Source: Pseudorhodoferax sp965279475
Lineage (GTDB): Bacteria > Pseudomonadota > Gammaproteobacteria > Burkholderiales > Burkholderiaceae_C
Direction: 5' to 3'
Length of the DNA: 64,000 nucleotides
Assembly: GCA_965279475.1 (NCBI GenBank)
Contig: CBDIIA010000003.1
Coordinates: forward strand, 744,001-808,000
Positions 9,569 to 18,315 of this stretch are shown in pieces; within the stretch, counting starts at the first letter, position 1, and each line of letters begins with the position of its first letter. Under the pieces are notes generated by a model. That model saw only the letters and a program-made list of their open reading frames with translations, had not been told where the DNA came from and did no database searches. A program made the position numbers and the translations under genes.

Positions 9569-10138
9569 TTGAAGGTTTTGAAGCTGTCAGCCCAAGGGTT
9601 GCCCCAGTCCTGGATCTCGCTCGAACAGGCGGTCCTGCACTATGCGGCGCAGGAGGTGCGCTGGGAGTCCGGCGCCGAGATCGCCGTGTTCCACGGTGGC
9701 CACAACGCCGTGACCGGCCAGCAGTCGATCGTCACGATCAGCAGCATCATCGGCACCAAGGGCGTGCCCAACATCAATCCTTTCAACCTCAAGCCCAGCC
9801 TCACCAACAGCAAGCTGTTCGCGCGCGACCGCAACCTCTGCGCCTACTGCGGCTGCCATGTGCGCGAAGAGGACCTGACCCGCGAGCACATCATCCCGTT
9901 CGGACAGAACGGCATCGACACCTGGATGAACGTGGTCACGGCCTGCCGCGCCTGCAACCACCGCAAGAGCAACCGCACGCCCGAGCAGGCCAACATGCCG
10001 CTGCTGTACGCGCCCTACGTGCCCAGCCTGTGGGAAGACTTCATCCTGCGCAACCGGCGCATCCTGGCCGACCAGATGGAGTTTTTGATGGCGCACGTGC
10101 CCAAGTCGTCGCGCCTGATCGAGCCGCGCACGCACTGA
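9569..10138 (+). CDS. HNH endonuclease
   Basis: A 189-residue protein with a complete zinc-stabilised HNH fold: C91-A-Y-C94, the catalytic His in REHIIPFG at 107, then C126-R-A-C129-N-H-R-K. It should nick or cut nucleic acid, but the target is unknown. Close relatives in Burkholderiales have the same N-terminus (KVLKLSAQGLPQSWISLEQAV) and seem to be single-copy chromosomal genes, which argues for a housekeeping role rather than a selfish one; that is from memory. The start is a TTG at 9569, chosen because CAGGAGG lies seven bases upstream and no in-frame ATG is near. It is monocistronic, divergent from ribF and convergent with an acyl-CoA dehydrogenase operon. Confidence 0.9.
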   Translation: MKVLKLSAQGLPQSWISLEQAVLHYAAQEVRWESGAEIAVFHGGHNAVTGQQSIVTISSIIGTKGVPNINPFNLKPSLTNSKLFARDRNLCAYCGCHVREEDLTREHIIPFGQNGIDTWMNVVTACRACNHRKSNRTPEQANMPLLYAPYVPSLWEDFILRNRRILADQMEFLMAHVPKSSRLIEPRTH

Positions 10139-10149
10139 CGGGCGCTGGC

Positions 10150-10174
10150 GGCTCCGGGCTCGCGCCCGGGGGCC
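10150..10174. terminator. GC-rich hairpin between convergent genes (possible terminator)
   Basis: GGCTCCGGGC and GCCCGGGGGCC can pair around a TCGC loop, with one bulge. The hairpin lies in the 39 bases between the convergent stops of the HNH and acyl-CoA dehydrogenase genes. There is no T-run on either side, so intrinsic termination is uncertain. Confidence 0.35.
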
Positions 10175-10177
10175 GAT

Positions 10178-11293
10178 TCAAGCAAATACGCCGGCCGTGT
10201 CCTGCATGCGGCTCGCCACTTCGCCGAGCTGGTGCAGCGAGTCGCCGAAGGTCATCTCCATCTGGGTCAGCCGCTTGAAGTAGTGGCTCACGATGTACTC
10301 GTCGGTCACGCCGATGCCGCCATGCAGCTGCACGGCCTGCTGGCCGACGAAACGCATCGATTGGCCCAGCTGGTACTTGGCGCGGGCCATCGCGCGGCGC
10401 CGTTCGGCGGCGGGCGCGTTGAGCTTCAGCGACGCGTAGTAACTCATCGAGCGCGCCAGCTCCAGCTGCATCTTCATGTCGGCCATGCGGTGGCGCAGCG
10501 CCTGGAAGCTGCCGATCAACACGCCGAACTGCTTGCGGGTGTTGAGGTACTCGGCCGTGATGGCGAGGGTCTTGTCCATCGTGCCGACGGCTTCGGCGCA
10601 GAGGGCGGCGATGCCGATGTCCACCGCGTGCTCGAGCGCGGCGAGGCCATCCGCCGTGACCAATGCCGCCGGCGCGTTGTCGAAGGCAACCTCGGCCGCG
10701 CGTGCGCCATCCTGCGTGGCGTAACCGCGGGTCTGCACGCCTGCGGCTTCACGCTCGACCAGAAACAACGCGATCTTGCCGTTGGCCTGCGCTGGCACCA
10801 GGAAGGCCTGCGCGTGGTCGCCCGCGGGCACAATGCTCTTGGCACCGGACAATTTCCAGGCCACGCCGTCCGCCGACGCGGTGGCGGCGCAGACGTCGAG
10901 GCGGTAGCGCGCCGCGCGCTCCTGGTAGGCCAGCACGACCAATGCTTCGCCGGACGCGATCTTCGGCAGCCACGACGCCTTGACGTCGTCGCCCGCATAA
11001 CCCGACAGCACGCCCGAGGCGATCAGTGCCTGCGCCAGCGGCTCCATCACGATGCCGCGGCCCAGCTCTTCCATCGCGACCATCGCCTCGACCGGGCCCA
11101 TGCCCATGCCGCCGTGGTCTTCGTCGACATACAGGCCGCACAGCCCCAGCCCGGCCAGCTCGGCATAGGTCTCGGCCGAGAACCCGCCGGCCTTGGCGAG
11201 TTGTTGGCGCCGCTCGAAGCCGTAGGCTTTGTCGACCCATTTGCGCACGGCGTCGCGCAGTTGTTCCTGGTCATCGGTGAAATCGAAATCCAT
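10178..11293 (-). CDS. Acyl-CoA dehydrogenase, small-subunit type (PimD-like)
   Basis: A 371-residue acyl-CoA dehydrogenase fold protein. Its N-terminus MDFDFTDDQEQLRDAVRKWV, the C-terminal QLHGGIGVTDEYIVSHYFKR and the ending TFGDSLHQL resemble the small subunit of pimeloyl-CoA dehydrogenase. It is the second gene of an operon, 30 bases after the large-subunit gene, so the two products probably form a mixed complex acting on a dicarboxyl-, branched- or ring-containing CoA ester. The usual Tyr-Glu-Gly-Thr catalytic motif is absent here (TFGDS occupies the equivalent place). The FAD-binding middle domain is divergent. The true substrate cannot be read from sequence. Confidence 0.88.
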   Translation of the reverse strand: MDFDFTDDQEQLRDAVRKWVDKAYGFERRQQLAKAGGFSAETYAELAGLGLCGLYVDEDHGGMGMGPVEAMVAMEELGRGIVMEPLAQALIASGVLSGYAGDDVKASWLPKIASGEALVVLAYQERAARYRLDVCAATASADGVAWKLSGAKSIVPAGDHAQAFLVPAQANGKIALFLVEREAAGVQTRGYATQDGARAAEVAFDNAPAALVTADGLAALEHAVDIGIAALCAEAVGTMDKTLAITAEYLNTRKQFGVLIGSFQALRHRMADMKMQLELARSMSYYASLKLNAPAAERRRAMARAKYQLGQSMRFVGQQAVQLHGGIGVTDEYIVSHYFKRLTQMEMTFGDSLHQLGEVASRMQDTAGVFA

Positions 11294-11323
11294 GGTGTTC
11301 TCCAGCTCGATGGTGGGGGCGCG

Positions 11324-12502
11324 TCAGCCCAGAACGGTCTGCGCGACGATGTTGCGCTGCACTTCGTTCGAGCCGCCGTAGATGGTGGTCTTGCGCATGT
11401 TGAAATAGGTCGATGCCAGCGGCGCGCAATGGGCGGCGCCCACATGGTCGCCCTGCCAGCCGGCTTCCATCGCTTCCTTGATGAAGGGCAGGCTGTAGGG
11501 GCCGGCGGCCAGCATCATCAGCTCGCTGTAGCGCTGCTGGATCTCGCTGCCGCGGATCTTCAGCAGCCCGGCCACGTCGAGCGAGTTCTTGCCCGACTTC
11601 TCGGCCGACAGCACGCGCAGCACCATCATCTCGAGCGCAACCACGTCGACCTCGAGCTTGGCGATCTCGTCGCGGAAACGCAGGTCGTCGTACACGCCTT
11701 CGGCCTTGGCGATGCGCTTCAGGCGCTCGAGTTCGCGCTTGGCGCGGTTCACGTCGGCGATGTTGGTGCGCTCGTGGGAGAGCAGGTGCTTGGCATAGGT
11801 CCAGCCCTTGTTCTCTTCGCCGATCAGGTTCTCGGCCGGCACCTCGACGCTGTCGAAGAACACCTCGTTCACCTCGTGGCCGCCGTCGAGCATGATGATC
11901 GGGCGCACGCTGACGCCCGGGCTCTTCATGTCGATCAGGATGAAGCTGATGCCGGTCTGCGGCTTGCCTTCGGTGCTGGTACGGACCAGGCAGAAGATCC
12001 ATTCGCCGTACTGGCCGAGCGTGGTCCAGGTCTTCTGGCCGTTGACGATGTACTTGTTGCCCTGGCGCTCGGCGCGGGTTTTGACCGAGGCCAGGTCGGA
12101 GCCCGATCCCGGCTCGCTGTAGCCCTGGCTCCACCACACCTCGCCGCTGCCGATGCCCGGCAGGAAGCGCTGCTGCTGCTCGGCGTTGCCGAAGGTCATG
12201 ATCACCGGCGCCACCATCACCGGGCCGAAGGGCACGATGCGCGGTGCGCCGGCCAGTGCGCATTCTTCCTCGAACAGGTGCTTCTGCACCGCGTTCCAGC
12301 CGGGGCCGCCGAACTGGGTCGGCCAGGCATGGCCCAGCCAGCCCTTCTTGCCCAGGATCTTGGCCCAGCGCTGCATATCGTCACGCGTCAGGTGCAGCGC
12401 GTTGTGCACCTTGTGCGAGATGTCGGCGGGCAGGTTCGCGTGCACCCAGGCGCGGATGTCTTCGCGGAACTTCTGTTCTTCAGGCGTAAAGGCCAGGTCC
12501 AT
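11324..12502 (-). CDS. Acyl-CoA dehydrogenase, large-subunit type (PimC-like)
   Basis: A 392-residue acyl-CoA dehydrogenase with clear family blocks: GWLGHAWPTQFGGPGW, WSQGYSEPGSGSDLASV, NGQKTWTTLGQYGEW and IYGGSNEVQRNIVAQTVLG. The last block has Gly where single-subunit enzymes carry the catalytic Glu (compare LYEGTSQ at the start of this window). This is typical of subunits that work in heteromeric acyl-CoA dehydrogenases. It is first in the operon with the small-subunit-type gene. Similarity to the large subunit of pimeloyl-CoA dehydrogenase is judged by eye. Confidence 0.9.
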   Translation of the reverse strand: MDLAFTPEEQKFREDIRAWVHANLPADISHKVHNALHLTRDDMQRWAKILGKKGWLGHAWPTQFGGPGWNAVQKHLFEEECALAGAPRIVPFGPVMVAPVIMTFGNAEQQQRFLPGIGSGEVWWSQGYSEPGSGSDLASVKTRAERQGNKYIVNGQKTWTTLGQYGEWIFCLVRTSTEGKPQTGISFILIDMKSPGVSVRPIIMLDGGHEVNEVFFDSVEVPAENLIGEENKGWTYAKHLLSHERTNIADVNRAKRELERLKRIAKAEGVYDDLRFRDEIAKLEVDVVALEMMVLRVLSAEKSGKNSLDVAGLLKIRGSEIQQRYSELMMLAAGPYSLPFIKEAMEAGWQGDHVGAAHCAPLASTYFNMRKTTIYGGSNEVQRNIVAQTVLG

Positions 12503-12608
12503 GTCAATGTCTCCAGACGGATGCTGCGGCGACCTTGCCGGCAGACTGCGTTTTTAGCACGATCGTTCGCCCCGGTCCTGTCCGGGCAGAGACACGGGCA
12601 CCAGGGTG

Positions 12609-13286
12609 TCAGGCTGGCGGGGAGGCCAGGCCGAGCTCGTCGCACAGCTGGCGTACGGTGGCACGCAACTGCGCGACCTCCTGTTCGAGTTGCTCGACGC
12701 GGGCGTGCAGCCCGGTGTCGTGCGCCGTGGCCGAAGCGTTGATGGACGCACCGACATGGGCCAGGGCCGCGGCATCGACCGGCCCGCACAGCAGGTGCGC
12801 CCATCGCGCCTCGCGGGCGCCGGGCGCGCGGGCCAGCCGGACCACCAGCGGGCCGCCTTTCTCGGCGGACCGTTCCTGCAGTTCGTCCAGGAACGCCTCG
12901 ACCGACGAGATGTCGGCAAAGCGGTACCAGCGCTCGCCGTTCAGGCGCAGTTCGCCGGCCGTCTGCGGGCCGCGCAACATCAGCAGGCCCAGCAGCACGG
13001 CGGACTGCTCCGGCACCCCGACGGTGCGCTGGAAGTTGTGTTCGTAGCGCAGCACCCGGCCGCCGCTGGCCTCGCGCATCAGGCCCGTCGAACGCAGGCC
13101 GTCGATGGCCTCCAGCGCCTGCGCGTCGTCGATCTGCATGATCGGCTCGCGGCTGGTCTTCTGGTTGCAGCCGAGCACCAGGCTGTTCAGCGTCATCGGG
13201 TAGCTGTCGGGCACGGTGCGGGCCTTCTCCATCAGCGTGGCGACCACGCGGGCCTGGGTCGGGGTGAGGGCGTCGAGAGAGGTCAC
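12609..13286 (-). CDS. YceH family protein (DUF480, winged-helix)
   Basis: A 225-residue protein of the YceH/UPF0502 family. The opening LTPTQARVVATLMEKARTVPDSYPMTLNSL and the block CNQKTSREPIM are diagnostic. Two winged-helix-like domains are known for the family. The last 35 residues (VEQLEQEVAQLRATVRQLCDELG) look like a short coiled coil. The biochemical role of the family is not established. It is divergent from purN across only 29 bases, so any promoters must overlap the coding ends. Confidence 0.9.
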   Translation of the reverse strand: MTSLDALTPTQARVVATLMEKARTVPDSYPMTLNSLVLGCNQKTSREPIMQIDDAQALEAIDGLRSTGLMREASGGRVLRYEHNFQRTVGVPEQSAVLLGLLMLRGPQTAGELRLNGERWYRFADISSVEAFLDELQERSAEKGGPLVVRLARAPGAREARWAHLLCGPVDAAALAHVGASINASATAHDTGLHARVEQLEQEVAQLRATVRQLCDELGLASPPA

Positions 13287-13315
13287 GGGGGTGTCACGGG
13301 ATAATGCCGCGCGCT

Positions 13316-13921
13316 ATGAAACACATCGTCATTTTGATCTCAGGCGGCGGCTCGAACATGCTGGCGATCGTGCAGGCTGCCGAGCGCGGCCATTGGGCCG
13401 GGCGATTCGGTGCCCGCATCGCCGCCGTGGTCAGCAACCGCCCCGACAGTGCCGGCCTGGATGCGGCGCGCGCGCAGGGGTTGGCGACCGAGGTCGTGGA
13501 CCACCGTGGTTTCGCCGATGCGGCGGACCCGCGCGCGGCGTTCGACGACGCGCTGGCGACCTGCATCGACCGCCATGCCCCCGACCTGCTGGTGCTGGCG
13601 GGTTTCATGCGCATCCTCACGCCCGGTTTCGTGCGCCGTTATGCCGGGCGCATGGTCAACATCCATCCTTCGTTGCTGCCGGCGTTTCCGGGCCTGGCCA
13701 CGCACGCGCGTGCGATCGAGGCCGGCTGCCGCGTGGCCGGCGCGACCGTGCACCGCGTGACCGAGGCGCTGGACCATGGCCCGATCCTGGGCCAGTGCGT
13801 GGTGCCGGTGCTGGCCGGCGACGACCCGGCCGCGCTGGCGGCGCGGGTGCTGACCCAGGAGCACCTGCTGTACCCCCGGGTGATCGAGGGCCTGCTGGCC
13901 GATCTGCCGCTCAGGCCGTAG
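13316..13921 (+). CDS. purN: Phosphoribosylglycinamide formyltransferase
   Basis: A 201-residue cytoplasmic enzyme transferring the formyl group of 10-formyl-THF to GAR in purine synthesis. MKHIVILISGGGSNMLAIV is the phosphate-binding start. The catalytic Asn-His pair is in MVNIHPSLLPAFPG, and the Asp in VTEALDHGPIL. The ATG at 13316 matches the family start; an ATG at 13304 would add four residues (MPRA). The last 11 bases overlap the end of the convergent EF-hand gene. I know of no functional link to that gene. Confidence 0.97.
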   Translation: MKHIVILISGGGSNMLAIVQAAERGHWAGRFGARIAAVVSNRPDSAGLDAARAQGLATEVVDHRGFADAADPRAAFDDALATCIDRHAPDLLVLAGFMRILTPGFVRRYAGRMVNIHPSLLPAFPGLATHARAIEAGCRVAGATVHRVTEALDHGPILGQCVVPVLAGDDPAALAARVLTQEHLLYPRVIEGLLADLPLRP

Positions 13922-14777
13922 CGTTCAGTGTGCTGCCGGTGGTCGACGCGCTGCTGCCGCTGGCGACCTGCTGGTACTGCTTGAGCACCAGCTCGGCCAG
14001 CGTGGCCAGATCGAAGCGGCCCGACGTATCGTCCGAACCCGTCGAAGAACTGCTGCCGGCGCTGCCGGACGACTGCGACGACAGCGATTCGATCGCCGCC
14101 GCGATGTTCTGCACCAGCGTCTTGGCTTCGCTCGCGCTGATCTTGTCGTCGCCATCGCTGTCCACGGCCGCAAACAGGGCCTTCAGCGGATCGGTGCTGC
14201 TGCTGTCGGCGGCGGCCAGCTCGGTGGCCGACACGATGCCGTCCTTGTTGGTGTCGAGCGGATCGTAGGTCGTGGCGTCGGTCTGGCCGGCACCTCCTGC
14301 GGGCGGTGGCGGCATGCCCCCGGCACCACTGGGGCCTCCTGGGCCGCCCGGGCCACCCTGGGGTTTGCCGGCGTCGAACTCGGCCTGGCTCAGCTTGCCG
14401 TCGCCATCGGTGTCGAGCTGGGCGAACAGGTCGTCGTCGCTGCTGCTGGTGGCATTGGCGCGCCCCTGGGCGAACTCCATCGTCGACGGTGGGGGCAGCA
14501 GATCATGCAGGCCCTGGGCCAGCTCGTCGCTGCCCAGGCTGCCGTCGCCGTTGCTGTCCATCTGGCCCAGCAGCGTGGCGGCGTCGCCGGTCGAGACGCC
14601 GGTCTTCGCGGAGACCTTGTCGAGGATGGTCTGCAGCTCCGTCTGGTCGACCGAGCCGTTGCCGTCGGTATCCGCCTTGGCGAACATCTTTTCCTGCATC
14701 TTGCTCTGGTGGGCTGCTCGGCTGGCGCTGAGGGTAGACCATGCGCTGCTGCCGGATACTCCGCTGATCGACGACAT
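13911..14777 (-). CDS. Multi-EF-hand calcium-binding protein
   Basis: A 288-residue protein with five recognisable EF-hand loops: DTDGNGSVDQTE, DSNGDGSLGSDE, DTDGDGKLSQAE, DTNKDGIVSATE and DSDGDDKISASE. Most have Asp or Asn at positions 1, 3 and 5 and Glu at 12, so they should bind Ca2+. Loops three and four are joined by a Gly/Pro-rich linker (GGPGGPGGPSGAGGMPPPP). The ending is rich in Ser/Gly. The N-terminus MSSISGVSGSSAWSTLSAS has no hydrophobic signal peptide. I chose the ATG at 14777 because AGGAG precedes it. It diverges from a two-component system, which may sense or control it; that is inference from position only. Confidence 0.85.
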   Translation of the reverse strand: MSSISGVSGSSAWSTLSASRAAHQSKMQEKMFAKADTDGNGSVDQTELQTILDKVSAKTGVSTGDAATLLGQMDSNGDGSLGSDELAQGLHDLLPPPSTMEFAQGRANATSSSDDDLFAQLDTDGDGKLSQAEFDAGKPQGGPGGPGGPSGAGGMPPPPAGGAGQTDATTYDPLDTNKDGIVSATELAAADSSSTDPLKALFAAVDSDGDDKISASEAKTLVQNIAAAIESLSSQSSGSAGSSSSTGSDDTSGRFDLATLAELVLKQYQQVASGSSASTTGSTLNATA

Positions 14778-14962
14778 AGAGGGCTCCTGTGGTTGCGTCG
14801 GAGCCGATTCTTTGTGCCGGCGGTGAAGCTGGTTTTTCGGTTGTGTACCAGGATTGATACGAAAGCGCCGTCCAAGCGCCGAACAACACGACAAACACGG
14901 TGCTGTTCGTCGATTCGGACGGTGCCTGGGGCTGGAATACTCGGCCCGGAACCCATCCGACC
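14778..14962. promoter_or_regulatory. Divergent control region between EF-hand gene and two-component system
   Basis: These 185 bases separate the starts of two divergent transcription units and must hold both promoters. AGGAG for the EF-hand gene is visible at the left end. I see no convincing -35/-10 pair and no clear direct repeats that would mark response-regulator boxes. Confidence 0.35.
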
Positions 14963-15703
14963 ATGAAGCCCGCGCCGAAGATTCTGCTCGTCGACGACGA
15001 CGCAGAGATCACCTCCCTGCTCAGCGACTACCTCGTGCGCTTCGGCTACCGCACCTGCACCGCCAACGATGGCGTCGGCATGCGCCGCCAACTGGGCGAG
15101 CAGGCGGTCGACCTGATCGTGCTCGACCTGATGCTGCCCGGTGTCGACGGGCTCGCGCTGGCGCGCGAGGTCAGGAGCACATCGCGCCTGCCCATCATCA
15201 TGCTGACGGCGCGCTCCACGCCCTACGACCGGGTGCTGGGCCTGGAGATGGGCGCGGACGACTACATGGGCAAACCGTTCGAGCCGCGCGAGCTGGTGGC
15301 GCGCATCCAGACCGTGCTGCGGCGCTCGCGCGCGCACATGGACGCCGGAACCTCGACCGCCGAGGCCGACGTGGTGCATTTCGACGGCTGGGCCCTGCGG
15401 CGCAACGAACGGCATCTTGTGACGCCGGCCGGCATGGTCGTGCCGCTGTCGAACGCCGAATACCGCCTGCTGTCGACCTTTCTCAGCATGCCGCGCCGCC
15501 TGTTCTCGCGCGAGCAGCTGATGCAGCAGGCGCGCGGGCGCAGCTTCGATGCGTTCGAACGCAGCATGGACCTGCTGGTCTCGCGGCTGCGGCAGAAGCT
15601 GAACGAAGACCCGGCGCTGCCGTCGATCATCAAGACCGTGCGCGGTGCGGGCTACATGCTGGACGTGCGCAGCGTGCAGGCGCAGGTGGCATGGACGGCT
15701 TGA
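14963..15703 (+). CDS. OmpR-family DNA-binding response regulator
   Basis: A 246-residue two-domain regulator. The receiver starts MKPAPKILLVDDDAEI with the acidic pair, the phosphoacceptor Asp is D55 in LIVLDLMLPGVDG, and the conserved Lys is in YMGKPFEPRELVARI. The C-terminal winged-helix domain shows PLSNAEYRLLSTFLSMP, FERSMDLLVSRLRQKL and IKTVRGAGYML. The start at 14963 fits the family; an upstream in-frame ATG at 14900 would add 21 unlikely residues. The sensor kinase gene overlaps its end by 13 bases, so the pair is translationally coupled. The signal is unknown. Confidence 0.95.
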   Translation: MKPAPKILLVDDDAEITSLLSDYLVRFGYRTCTANDGVGMRRQLGEQAVDLIVLDLMLPGVDGLALAREVRSTSRLPIIMLTARSTPYDRVLGLEMGADDYMGKPFEPRELVARIQTVLRRSRAHMDAGTSTAEADVVHFDGWALRRNERHLVTPAGMVVPLSNAEYRLLSTFLSMPRRLFSREQLMQQARGRSFDAFERSMDLLVSRLRQKLNEDPALPSIIKTVRGAGYMLDVRSVQAQVAWTA

Positions 15704-16854
15704 ACGCCAGCGCCGCCGTCGTGCCGGCTCCCCCGGGTGCCGCACCGATCCAGCCCGGGGTGCCGGTGGTCCGGCGCTGGTTGCCCAACACCTTGTTCGG
15801 GCGCCTGGCGCTGCTGCTGGTGGCCGCGGTCGTCGCAAGCCACGTGCTGGCGCTGACCCTGCTGTTCGAGCTGCGCCCCGACCACGGTCCGCGCCCTGAC
15901 CATGCCGCCTGGCAACAACGGGATGGTGCGCCGGCCGGTGCCGGCGGCGCGCCGCACGCCATGTCGCCACCGCCGCGCATGCCTCCCATGCCACTGCTGC
16001 ATCCGGGGCTGTTGCTCGACATCGGTGTGCGGCTGCTGGCGCTGATCGCCGCGGCCTGGATCGGCGCCCGCTGGCTGGCCGAGCCCTTGGGGCGCTTCGC
16101 CCGTGCAGCCCGCGAACTGGGCGTGGACATCCACCGGCCGCCGCTGGTCGAGGCCGGCACGGCCGAATGCCGGGAAGCGGCACGCGTGGTGAACCAGATG
16201 CAGGCGCGCATCTGCCAGCAACTGGATGATCGGGACCGCTTCGTCGCCGCGGTCTCGCACGATCTGCGCACACCGCTCACCCGACTGCGGCTGCGCACCG
16301 AGGGGCTGGACGATCCGGAGCAGCGGCGCCGCTTCGGGCTCGACATCGACGCGATGGACGCGATGATCCGCGCCACGCTCGACTACATGCGCGGCACCGC
16401 GCCCGCCGAGGCGATGGTGGTGGTCGACACGCAGGCGCTGCTGCACAGCCTGGCGGACGACCAGCAGGCGTGTGGCCATGCGGTGGAGCTGCGTGGCCAC
16501 GGCGGCCCGATCCGGGCCGATGCCGTCGCGCTGCGCCGGGCGCTGGACAACCTGGTCGAGAACGCGATCCGCTACGGTGGCGGTGCCGAGATCCATGTCT
16601 TCGACGATGCGACGGCACTGTGCATCGAGGTCCGCGACGAAGGCCCGGGTCTGCCCGAGCAGGAACTCGAGAGGGTGCTGCAGCCGTTCTACCGGGTCGA
16701 TGCCTCGCGGCATCGCGACCACGGTGGTGTCGGGCTGGGGCTGTCGATCGCCCACGACATCGCGCGAAAGCATGGCGGCACCCTGTCGCTGCGCAATGGC
16801 CATGGCGCAGGGCTGGTCGCGTCGCTGCGCTTGCCGCGCTCGGGCCCGGCCTGA
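15691..16854 (+). CDS. Sensor histidine kinase (EnvZ-like architecture)
   Basis: A 387-residue membrane kinase. Two membrane segments (about residues 36-56 and 108-128) flank a short periplasmic part rich in Pro, Gly and His (PDHGPRPDH, HAMSPPPRMPPMP), which could bind metal. A HAMP-like region follows. The phosphoacceptor His is in AAVSHDLRTPLTRLRLRTE; the N box is DNLVENAIRYG, the G1 box VRDEGPGLPEQE and the G2 box GGVGLGLSIA. It phosphorylates the overlapping response regulator. The very short, His-rich periplasmic loop suggests metal or membrane sensing rather than a bulky ligand; that is inference. Confidence 0.93.
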   Translation: MDGLNASAAVVPAPPGAAPIQPGVPVVRRWLPNTLFGRLALLLVAAVVASHVLALTLLFELRPDHGPRPDHAAWQQRDGAPAGAGGAPHAMSPPPRMPPMPLLHPGLLLDIGVRLLALIAAAWIGARWLAEPLGRFARAARELGVDIHRPPLVEAGTAECREAARVVNQMQARICQQLDDRDRFVAAVSHDLRTPLTRLRLRTEGLDDPEQRRRFGLDIDAMDAMIRATLDYMRGTAPAEAMVVVDTQALLHSLADDQQACGHAVELRGHGGPIRADAVALRRALDNLVENAIRYGGGAEIHVFDDATALCIEVRDEGPGLPEQELERVLQPFYRVDASRHRDHGGVGLGLSIAHDIARKHGGTLSLRNGHGAGLVASLRLPRSGPA

Positions 16855-16909
16855 TCCCGGGCACGGACGCCAGCCCGGGGCAACACAGGCCGCGTGGGAC
16901 AATCCCGCG

Positions 16910-18199
16910 ATGCATCCCAAAGCCATTCTCGATGCCTGCTCCGAACTGGTCCGGCTCGCCTTGGCCTTCGAACACCCGGCCGACATGGTGGCCTCGCGTT
17001 TTTTTCGCGACCATCGCCAACTCGGTCCCCGCGAGCGCACCACGCTGAGCGAAACCCTGTATGCCGTGCTGCGGCGCAAGCTGCTGTTCGACCACCTGGC
17101 GCCGTCCGGCTCGGGCCCGCGCGAGAGGCGTCTGGCCGTCCTCGGTTTCAGCGGCCCGCGCGATTTCCTGAAGGCCGCGCTGACCGACCAGGAGATCGGC
17201 TGGCTCGACCGTTGCGATGCGGTGCGCCCGGCGGACCTGCTCGACCGGCACCGCCACAACCTGCCCGAATGGCTGGCCCAGCCGCTGCGCGAGCAGCTGG
17301 GGGACGAATTCTGGCCGCTGGCCGACAGCCTGCTGCAGCCGGCCAGCCTGGATCTGCGTGTGAACCTGCTGAACGCCAAGCGCGCCGACATCCGCAAGGA
17401 ACTGGCGGCAGAGGGCGTCGCCGCTGCCGAGACGCCGTATTCGCCCTGGGGCCTGCGGTTGGAAGGCAAACCCAATCTCGCCCGGCTGGAGGCCTTCACG
17501 CGCGGCGCCATCGAGGTGCAGGACGAGGGATCGCAGTTGCTCGCGCTGCTGCTCGACGCCAAGCGCGGCGAGATGGTGGTCGACTTCTGCGCTGGCGCCG
17601 GCGGCAAGACACTGGCGATCGGCGCGACGATGCGCAACACGGGGCGCCTGTACGCCTTCGACACCTCGGCACACCGGCTGGACGCGCTGAAGCCGCGGCT
17701 TCAGCGCAGCGGGCTGTCGAATGTGCATCCGGCGGCCATCGCCCACGAACGCGATGACCGCGTGAAGCGGTTGGCCGGCAAGGTCGACCGTGTGCTGGTC
17801 GACGCCCCCTGCACCGGCCTCGGCACGCTGCGCCGCAACCCCGACCTGAAGTGGCGCCAGTCGCAGCAGTCGGTCGATGCGATGGCCGCCAGCCAGGCGG
17901 CGATCCTGCAGGGCGCGGCGCGGCTGCTGAAACCCGGTGGGCGCCTGGTGTATGCCACCTGCAGTCTGCTGGCGCAGGAGAACGAGGCGATCGCGCAGGC
18001 GTTTGCAACCGCGAACGCCGACTTCCAGCCGTTGCACGCGGATGGCCTGCTGGTGCAGCTGAAGGTCGTGGCCGCCGCCGGCTCGACACCGTCGAGCCTG
18101 TGCAGCGGTCCCGTCACGGGTGGTGAGTTTCTGCGCCTGTGGCCCCATCGGCACGCGACCGATGGCTTTTTTGCGGCAGTCTGGCAAAAGCAGTCGTAG
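16910..18199 (+). CDS. rsmB: 16S rRNA (cytosine-5-)-methyltransferase, RsmB type
   Basis: A 429-residue SAM-dependent RNA methyltransferase. The N-terminal half resembles the NusB-like RNA-binding part. The Rossmann core shows VDFCAGAGGKTLAIG (SAM binding), the PC cysteine in VDAPCTGLGTLRRNPDLKW and the catalytic TC cysteine in VYATCSLLAQENE. RsmB methylates C967 of 16S rRNA. The N-terminal part is more divergent than in E. coli, so an RsmF-like target cannot be excluded. It begins 55 bases after the kinase gene and is probably an independent unit. Confidence 0.87.
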   Translation: MHPKAILDACSELVRLALAFEHPADMVASRFFRDHRQLGPRERTTLSETLYAVLRRKLLFDHLAPSGSGPRERRLAVLGFSGPRDFLKAALTDQEIGWLDRCDAVRPADLLDRHRHNLPEWLAQPLREQLGDEFWPLADSLLQPASLDLRVNLLNAKRADIRKELAAEGVAAAETPYSPWGLRLEGKPNLARLEAFTRGAIEVQDEGSQLLALLLDAKRGEMVVDFCAGAGGKTLAIGATMRNTGRLYAFDTSAHRLDALKPRLQRSGLSNVHPAAIAHERDDRVKRLAGKVDRVLVDAPCTGLGTLRRNPDLKWRQSQQSVDAMAASQAAILQGAARLLKPGGRLVYATCSLLAQENEAIAQAFATANADFQPLHADGLLVQLKVVAAAGSTPSSLCSGPVTGGEFLRLWPHRHATDGFFAAVWQKQS

Positions 18200-18315
18200 C
18201 AAAAGGTTGTTCCAGCGCAATAGGCGTTTGGGGGCCCGCGACCTACAATGCGTAACTCCGTGCGCGTGCGCGTCCTTTGGTGCACGGAACAACACCATCA
18301 AGGGCTGAATTCAAT

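Noticed and set aside
7700..10138. 812-codon plus-strand open frame across ileS and ribF
   Set aside because: It runs antisense to two certain genes, has no recognisable domain until the HNH part, and is explained by the scarcity of stop codons in GC-rich DNA. Only the portion from 9569 is real.
10232..12742. 836-codon plus-strand open frame
   Set aside because: Antisense to the paired acyl-CoA dehydrogenase genes, with His/Gln/Arg-rich composition and no family resemblance.
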